Assembly: GCA_015068025.1 (NCBI GenBank)
Contig: SVLH01000010.1
Span: forward strand, 1-53,456
DNA: 53,456 nucleotides
DNA from: Oscillospiraceae bacterium
Lineage (GTDB): Bacteria; Bacillota; Clostridia; Oscillospirales; Oscillospiraceae
Reading direction: 5' to 3'
The notes beneath the pieces were generated by a model. It saw nothing but the letters and a program-made list of their open reading frames with translations, was not told where the DNA came from and did no database searches. The position numbers and the translations under genes are program-made. The first letter of the stretch is position 1, and each line of letters starts with the position of its first letter. Below, in pieces: positions 49,410-53,456 of this stretch.

Positions 49410-49536
49410 GTTACAGTTGTGTTACAGAAACAGGCACCCCTCTAGACCGATTTTTGGGAGTGCGTTATAGTGCCTGACGTTCAACTTTTTTCGGAAAAGC
49501 CAAGCGTTGAGGAATGTTACAGTTATGTTACGAAAA
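49410..49536 (+). repeat. Two direct repeats GTTACAGTTRTGTTAC, 106 bp apart
   Basis: GTTACAGTTGTGTTAC at 49410-49425 and GTTACAGTTATGTTAC at 49516-49531 differ at one base. Each itself contains two GTTAC words in the same orientation. They lie some 300-400 bases inside the proposed attachment site, where arm-type recombinase sites are often found. Confidence 0.65.
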
Positions 49537-49675
49537 CGGAACTTCCTTTCCTTTTGCCAAAAAATGTTGAATTATTCCTACGTCAGCTGACACAGACCCG
49601 TCTGCAGTGGGTCGGAAAATATTACGAAAGGAATAGCGACCCGCTGTGTACAGGCGGGTAACGCTTCAACTATAT

Positions 49676-50296
49676 ATGTATTCTGATTATTGTATCAAGC
49701 CAATCAGTAATGGATTGGCGCTACAGATGGTGGTTACGCACCACCACTTGCACACAAAGTGTCCCTGCTCGGAGGCGTTCGGCCTGTTCGAGCGAAGCAC
49801 CGACAAGTGCGTTGGGGTCGTTACGTACGGTGTACCTCACTCGCCCACGCTGCGGCGCGGCATTTGCGGGAAAGAAGAGGAACACAACGTGTACGAACTC
49901 AATAGAGTTTGGGTTGATTCCAGCGTCCCAGCTGGCGGCGAGGCTTACCTGATTGCCAACACTGTCCGTAGGGTCAAGCGGCAAATCATCGTTTCCTATG
50001 TCGACACCAGTTATAGGGATGGAGTTGCCCCCTTGCAGGTTGCAGGCTTCTACTACACGGGGGTAACTGGAAAACACACCTCTCCCGTGGTAAAGGGCCG
50101 CACAGGCCACCATGCCAGTCTGGCCCATGGCCTTCCCAAGTCAGAGTTTATCGACTTCTACGGAGAGGACAACGTAACCTTTGTCCAGCGCAGTCGCAAA
50201 CATCGGTTTGTTTTCTTCAACGCAAAGACGCGCCGCCTAAAGGCCCTCAGGGACAAGCTGCGCTACCCCATTATCCGTGCATCGGTCATTTATTGA
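49676..50296 (+). CDS. Mom-like DNA modification protein (GNAT-related)
   Basis: A 206-residue protein resembling phage Mu Mom, which turns adenine into N6-carbamoylmethyl-adenine and so blocks restriction. The shared pattern is FGLFERSTDKCVGVVTYGVP near the N-terminus, NVYELNRVWVDSSVPAGGEA (the E-L-x-R-x-W motif), then RQIIVSYVDTSYRDGVAPLQ (S-Y-x-D) and VAGFYYTGVTG. The C-terminus is basic (SRKHRFVFFNAKTRRLKALR). The ATG at 49676 is chosen though it has no clear ribosome site; a GTG at 49646 is an alternative. Codon usage is less GC3-biased than that of the chromosome, consistent with transfer. Confidence 0.8.
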   Translation: MYSDYCIKPISNGLALQMVVTHHHLHTKCPCSEAFGLFERSTDKCVGVVTYGVPHSPTLRRGICGKEEEHNVYELNRVWVDSSVPAGGEAYLIANTVRRVKRQIIVSYVDTSYRDGVAPLQVAGFYYTGVTGKHTSPVVKGRTGHHASLAHGLPKSEFIDFYGEDNVTFVQRSRKHRFVFFNAKTRRLKALRDKLRYPIIRASVIY

Positions 50297-50304
50297 CCAA
50301 TCAC

Positions 50305-50341
50305 GGGAGTGATGGATCGGCAACGCCGGGCCATCACTCCC
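50305..50341 (+). terminator. Strong hairpin after the Mom-like gene
   Basis: GGGAGTGATGG pairs perfectly with CCATCACTCCC around a 15-base loop, 8 bases after the stop. There is no immediate T-run, only TTTTTATTT about 15 bases on, so termination may be incomplete. Confidence 0.55.
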
Positions 50342-50377
50342 AACAAACAAAACATTTTTATTTAGGAGGATTTTTCC

Positions 50378-50677
50378 ATGGATATTTTTAATCTATATAA
50401 AACTGAACTCTCAAAACTGATAGATAGCATTGTTGAAGTTTATTTTGCGATTGATGGGTTACCAGCGTCAAAAAGAAATAATCGGTTCTATCGAGAACTG
50501 GCGCAGGCTGGACGCAAATCTTCCGCAAAGGCAGGTATTTCCAAAGTAGAGAGCGATGCTTTGGTTCGTTGTATAAAGCAAGCTTACAACACAGCCCAGA
50601 CAATGCCAGAGGAAACTCGGGTTGAGTATTTCATCCGCGAGATGTTGGACTTTATCATCAGCACGATTGATACATAA
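50378..50677 (+). CDS. Hypothetical small helical protein of the mobile element
   Basis: A 99-residue protein without recognisable domain. The ribosome site TTTAGGAGGA precedes the ATG. It is mostly helical (MDIFNLYKTELSKLIDSIVE; VESDALVRCIKQAYNTAQTM) and ends with EYFIREMLDFIISTIDT. It is AT-richer than chromosomal genes, as is its downstream neighbour. No signal peptide or Cys cluster is present. Confidence 0.75.
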   Translation: MDIFNLYKTELSKLIDSIVEVYFAIDGLPASKRNNRFYRELAQAGRKSSAKAGISKVESDALVRCIKQAYNTAQTMPEETRVEYFIREMLDFIISTIDT

Positions 50678-50731
50678 CACATATTCAGCGTGCAAATCAC
50701 AATAAAACAAATTATTAAAGGAGACTTTTTT

Positions 50732-51118
50732 ATGGAGAATTATTCAGTAAAGTATAAAAAGCAGATAGCCGATATGAAGTATTTTTTAGAGGCTTACTAT
50801 GATACATACGCAATAAATTACACCAACGCGAAGCGGCTGCTTGCGCTCCTCAGAACGGAAAACGATGAACATATCGTGCTCACAATTACATTCAGCAACA
50901 ACGGTATTATGGGTGGTATTACCAAGCCTATAAACTTCAAACAATTTCAGGCGTGGCTTAAGCGCAAGAACACTATTTTTGATGATGGCTTTGACTATAT
51001 CTATGCAGCCCCCTTTAAGTTTTTGGAATATGACGATAGCCACGAAGCCCTTGAGGCGGCGGTAAATATGCTCCTTATGCGTGCTTGTCGCGAATATGGT
51101 TTTGTAATGGCTGGATGA
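50732..51118 (+). CDS. Hypothetical protein of the mobile element
   Basis: A 128-residue protein that I do not recognise. AAAGGAGA stands before the ATG at 50732; the frame is open 42 bases further up with no ribosome site. It has a helical start (YSVKYKKQIADMKYFLEAYY), a central strand region (EHIVLTITFSNNGIMGGITK) and an acidic helix near the end (FLEYDDSHEALEAAVNMLLM). Codon use is AT-leaning. It is probably co-transcribed with the 50378 gene and is closed off by a strong terminator. Confidence 0.75.
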   Translation: MENYSVKYKKQIADMKYFLEAYYDTYAINYTNAKRLLALLRTENDEHIVLTITFSNNGIMGGITKPINFKQFQAWLKRKNTIFDDGFDYIYAAPFKFLEYDDSHEALEAAVNMLLMRACREYGFVMAG

Positions 51119-51135
51119 TAATACATGCCCCTACC

Positions 51136-51184
51136 ACGACCCAGCGGGTTGCGGCCTTTGTGCCCTCCCCGCTGGGTCGTTTTA
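51136..51184 (+). terminator. Intrinsic terminator behind the two small element genes
   Basis: ACGACCCAGCGGG pairs with CCCGCTGGGTCGT around a long loop and is followed by TTTT. Both arms are perfect over 13 pairs. Confidence 0.8.
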
Positions 51185-51358
51185 TGCCTCGGCCCGTTCT
51201 GAGTGATAAGCAAAGCGTTGAAAACACTACAATATAGAAAAATAACGATGGGGGAAATAACCGCCGAATGATAACGCCAGACCTCGCCTACATCCCCCTG
51301 CCATGACTGGTAGGGGGGACTTCGCTTCGCTACGCCGCAGGAAAATGGCTGCGCCACC

Positions 51359-51380
51359 GCGTTTGTCCCAAACGCTTTTT
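51359..51380 (+). terminator. Terminator in the leader of the 51481 gene (possible attenuator)
   Basis: GCGTTTG pairs with CAAACGC around TCC and is followed by TTTTT. It lies 100 bases before the start codon, in a 296-base region (51185-51480) with no gene. Upstream, GCCATGACTGGTAGGGGGG and CATCCCCCTGCC can pair with each other, which would permit alternative folds. Confidence 0.55.
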
Positions 51381-51421
51381 GCTGCGGTTTCGGCTCGGTC
51401 TGGCAGGAGCCTCGGCGGATA

Positions 51422-51454
51422 GATTTGTGAGACGGCTTCGCCGGATCACAAATC
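51422..51454 (+). other. Large hairpin just upstream of the 51481 gene
   Basis: GATTTGTGA pairs with TCACAAATC, enclosing a small CGGC-TTC-GCCG stem. It ends about 17 bases before the ribosome site AAAGGAGG, so it could hide or present that site. Confidence 0.6.
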
Positions 51455-51480
51455 CCCGCCCAGCAAAGGAGGAAACGCAA

Positions 51481-52068
51481 ATGCGAAAAAAGGAATACAT
51501 ACAACGTCTGAATTACCGTGACGAAAAGTTTTGCTACATTATGAAGAACTGCCACCACATGAGCCGTGAGCAGGTATTGGAGGTCATAAGCCAACACCGC
51601 CTGTTGGCCTATCAAAACCAAGGGCTGATACGCAAGCTTCACTATATCTACCACAGCAAGCAGCAAACCGCATACGAACTGACCGACAAGGGCCGCAGTT
51701 GGATAAGAAAGAATCTGCCCCAGCTTGGGCCAAACTTCTACGTTAGCGGTACAGCCGTGCGCCACAATATCCGTCTCGCGGAGCAGGTCATGTATCACAC
51801 CATGGAGCGCGGCCATACATGGCTCAACGAGCGCGACCTGCGGCAGGAACTGATGCAGCGTATCGAGCGCACGGAGGGAGAGGAACGCTTTGCCCTGCTG
51901 CGCCAGCTGGAACGGGGCGAACTGTCCGTGCCAGACGGGGGCTACTATGAGGACGGCCAGCTATACACAATAGAGATATACAACGACAACTACACAGCGG
52001 AGATATTGACAGCAAAAGACCTTTGCGCCCAGACGCTGGGGGCCTCCCTGCGCCTTGTTCGGCAGTAA
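51481..52068 (+). CDS. Replication-relaxation-like winged-helix protein (first of two)
   Basis: A 195-residue protein that resembles plasmid replication-relaxation proteins (Replic_Relax). The N-terminal winged helix is YIQRLNYRDEKFCYIMKNCH, then REQVLEVISQHRLLAYQNQG and QQTAYELTDKGRSWIRKNLP. The C-terminal part has LSVPDGGYYEDGQLYTIEIY, a P-D-x(10)-E pattern like a PD-(D/E)xK core. AAAGGAGGAAACGCAA precedes the ATG. It is 12 bases before the second such gene. These families accompany plasmid or conjugative-element DNA processing; the exact role is unproven. Confidence 0.62.
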   Translation: MRKKEYIQRLNYRDEKFCYIMKNCHHMSREQVLEVISQHRLLAYQNQGLIRKLHYIYHSKQQTAYELTDKGRSWIRKNLPQLGPNFYVSGTAVRHNIRLAEQVMYHTMERGHTWLNERDLRQELMQRIERTEGEERFALLRQLERGELSVPDGGYYEDGQLYTIEIYNDNYTAEILTAKDLCAQTLGASLRLVRQ

Positions 52069-52080
52069 GGGGGTGTCAGC

Positions 52081-53034
52081 ATGGATAGCGAATACATCTA
52101 CGCCTTGCAGAGTTACTACCTGCCCAAGTATCAGGAGTTGTTCAGGGTCATAGCCTACTTGGGCGGCTGTATCATGCGGCAGCAGCTTACCCGCCTGCTG
52201 TTTAAGAACAAGACCGACTGCACACAGGCGGACGCACTGGTCAAGAAACTGGTGGATAGCAAGTTGGTCAAGGTACAGCGCATCGGGACAAGCAACGTCC
52301 TGATACTGACCTACCCCGTGTTCCGTTATCTGAACATCAACCGCGTGGCGAACATCAACGGAACACGGCTGAAAATCTCGGCCCTTATCATGGAGAAGTA
52401 CCTGCGGCAAGGGGTGTGGAAGCAGGATGAGCCAGCCATGGCCCTGCGCAAGCGGATGGAGAAGACGGCGGCTCTGGCCTTTGTGTCCTCTGGCGAGGCG
52501 CACATGAGGCAGTTATATACCCTGATGCAGGCATTTGAGGCAAGGGGGCTTGATACGGATGGCCTGCGCTACCAGTATGCCCGCGCGGAGAAACGCATGG
52601 AGCACGACTTCCGCAGCCAGTATGACCGCAGCCACAGACTATGCCTCCCAAAGGAGCCAGACCTATACACCCTTGAATGTAAGAACATCTACCTTTCGGG
52701 GGTCAGGGAACGGGAAAATACCCACGGGCGGATGGAGATAGAGGGCATCGTTGATATATACCATGTGTCCGACCTGCCCCCAGCGAAGATGGCGGCCTAC
52801 ATCATAGAAGCCAAGCGGGTCATAGAAAGCACCTTGCAGAATGACAGCGGGTCAAGCATCCGTATATACAGCCACGGGGCAGAGGACACCGACTATGCCG
52901 ACAAGGTATATGCTGCCTTGGAGCAGTACCCCGAATACGCCCTGCCCGATACGGCACGGGAGCAGGTGACGTTCCACTTCTTTGACACCCGCCGTACCTT
53001 GTTTGGCGGGGTGGCTCCCTCCGTCATAAAGTGA
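52081..53034 (+). CDS. Replication-relaxation-like winged-helix protein (second of two)
   Basis: A 317-residue protein. The N-terminus has a winged-helix segment (YQELFRVIAYLGGCIMRQQL, then DALVKKLVDSKLVKVQRIGT and VLILTYPVFRYLNI). A basic helical middle follows (AMALRKRMEKTAALAFVSSG). A C-terminal region has MEIEGIVDIYHVSDLPPAKM, then AAYIIEAKRVIESTLQNDSG, which may be a degenerate nuclease-like domain (D-x(n)-E-A-K). AAGGGGGTG precedes the ATG at 52081. It is coupled to the previous gene and probably works with it on the element's DNA. Confidence 0.6.
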   Translation: MDSEYIYALQSYYLPKYQELFRVIAYLGGCIMRQQLTRLLFKNKTDCTQADALVKKLVDSKLVKVQRIGTSNVLILTYPVFRYLNINRVANINGTRLKISALIMEKYLRQGVWKQDEPAMALRKRMEKTAALAFVSSGEAHMRQLYTLMQAFEARGLDTDGLRYQYARAEKRMEHDFRSQYDRSHRLCLPKEPDLYTLECKNIYLSGVRERENTHGRMEIEGIVDIYHVSDLPPAKMAAYIIEAKRVIESTLQNDSGSSIRIYSHGAEDTDYADKVYAALEQYPEYALPDTAREQVTFHFFDTRRTLFGGVAPSVIK

Positions 53035-53048
53035 GGGGTAGAGCAGCT

Positions 53049-53186
53049 TTGAGTAGTAATCCACGGCCAGAAACCATAGCATATAGTAAGCAGGCCCGAA
53101 AGGGCTATGTACATAAAAGGGCAAGGGATATAACTGGCAGGAAAACCACTGGTGCCATAATTAACTCAATCCCCTCTTTTCTATAG
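53049..53186 (+). CDS. Possible 45-residue basic peptide (TTG start)
   Basis: A short open frame begins with TTG about 10 bases after GAGGGG, 14 bases beyond the stop of the 52081 gene. It is rich in Lys/Arg: MSSNPRPETIAYSKQARKGY at its start, then RARDITGRKTTGAII. A terminator follows its stop by one base. I do not recognise it. Its basic nature and position suggest a DNA- or RNA-binding accessory, but that is a guess and it may be untranslated. Confidence 0.35.
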   Translation: MSSNPRPETIAYSKQARKGYVHKRARDITGRKTTGAIINSIPSFL

Positions 53187-53187
53187 C

Positions 53188-53221
53188 AACACCCCCGATG
53201 TCGTAAGACACCGGGGGTGTT
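53188..53221 (+). terminator. Intrinsic terminator after the element's replication-relaxation-like genes
   Basis: AACACCCCCG with GTGTC-like extension pairs with CGGGGGTGTT around GTCGTAAGAC. A weak T-run (TTCGCGTTT) follows. The following 120 bases (53222-53342) are AT-rich and I see no gene in them. Confidence 0.65.
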
Positions 53222-53342
53222 CGCGTTTAAGGTATTAAAGAGAAGCAATGGCGAAAGTGATATGCAAAAGGCGCTTATTATAAAAAGCGACTGCGAGTTA
53301 TAACCATAATCAACTTATGATTAACGAGCCTATGTCAACCAA

Positions 53343-53456
53343 TTAGTTAAAATAAAAAGTGTTGCCATTGCTTCCAGGAACATATTCAATTTGAATGCCA
53401 TTCATCTCGATGATTTTCTGACTGTCATTCCAAACAACATCGTGGAACCCATAGTT
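53343..53456 (-). CDS. C-terminal end of an unknown protein, cut by the window edge
   Basis: The last 37 codons of a minus-strand frame enter from the right edge and stop at TAA (53343-53345). The visible residues are NYGFHDVVWNDSQKIIEMNG, then IQIEYVPGSNGNTFYFN. Codon use is AT-rich, like the small element genes. It looks like a beta-strand-rich C-terminus; nothing more can be said. Confidence 0.5.
   Translation of the reverse strand, partial: NYGFHDVVWNDSQKIIEMNGIQIEYVPGSNGNTFYFN

Larger units (their letters stand above)
49129..49675. mobile_element. Left end of a probable integrated element: non-coding flank
   Basis: I see no secure gene in this stretch. It has lower GC and weak codon bias on either strand. 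It holds an inverted repeat AAAGCACGGG/CCCGTGCTTT (49135-49190 region), a perfect terminator at 49377-49406 and two copies of GTTACAGTTRTGTTAC. An open frame 49470-49661 (GTG start, 63 codons) has poor codon bias and I do not call it. The element probably continues past 53456; its right end, integrase and intact tRNA are not in view. Confidence 0.6.

Noticed and set aside
49470-49661. A 63-codon frame with GTG start in the element flank
   Set aside because: Weak ribosome site, poor codon bias, and it contains one of the direct repeats.

Overview
This window is a GC-rich, codon-biased stretch of a Gram-positive anaerobe. The gene set suggests a gut Clostridium of the Oscillospirales (Ruminococcaceae/Oscillospiraceae) type: formate-tetrahydrofolate ligase behind a ZTP riboswitch, an alanine/glycine symporter behind a tandem glycine riboswitch, ywiB-argS linkage, desulfoferrodoxin with a rubredoxin-fused flavodiiron protein, DUF362 and ferredoxin proteins, and TTG/GTG starts with strong GGAGG sites. 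This placement is inference from gene content; no 16S or marker phylogeny could be run.

Layout. 1-24.2 kb is mostly housekeeping: amino-acid symport, ZIP metal transport, asnS, a MerR/TipAS regulator, fhs, a HIT protein, an LspA-like protein, a Tet-type ribosome-protection GTPase fused to a YacP/Rae1-like NYN nuclease domain, prfC, argS-ywiB-murI, a DUF4358 lipoprotein with an ECF-type promoter, a CofE-like protein, an oxidative-stress operon (dfx plus flavodiiron protein), and a ferredoxin-type gene with a CRP/FNR-like palindrome at -41.5. 24.5-34.2 kb is a maltodextrin/alpha-glucan locus: LacI regulator, binding protein (interrupted by one in-frame TGA), two permeases, malQ, a GH13 amylase and a ROK glucokinase.

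34.4-48.6 kb is the most unusual region. An eleven-gene, tightly overlapping minus-strand operon encodes an HPr-kinase-like protein, a PqqD-like (RRE) protein with a distinctive tail, three GT2 glycosyltransferases, three tandem QueC-like PP-loop enzymes, a polysaccharide pyruvyl transferase, an F420-dehydrogenase-beta-like Fe-S protein and an ABC exporter. Next to it lie an intact NTP_transf_5-type nucleotidyltransferase, a divergent NTase-like protein on the other strand, and a YwaF-type membrane protein. It lacks Wzx/Wzy and an initiating glycosyltransferase, and it contains the modules of peptide tailoring (RRE, kinase, nucleotidyltransferase, ATP-dependent carboxylate activation, MsbA-like export). 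I propose it as a candidate uncharacterised peptide or glycoconjugate pathway; no separate precursor gene is visible.

From about 49.1 kb to the right end the sequence changes character. A bare tRNA 3' end (T-loop to CCA, no 5' half) marks a probable attachment site. Beyond it are AT-richer or differently biased genes: a phage Mu Mom-like DNA-modification protein, two small unknown proteins, two replication-relaxation-like winged-helix proteins with structured leaders, a possible 45-residue basic peptide, and the 3' end of an unknown gene at the window edge. This looks like one end of an integrated mobile element whose other end is outside the window.
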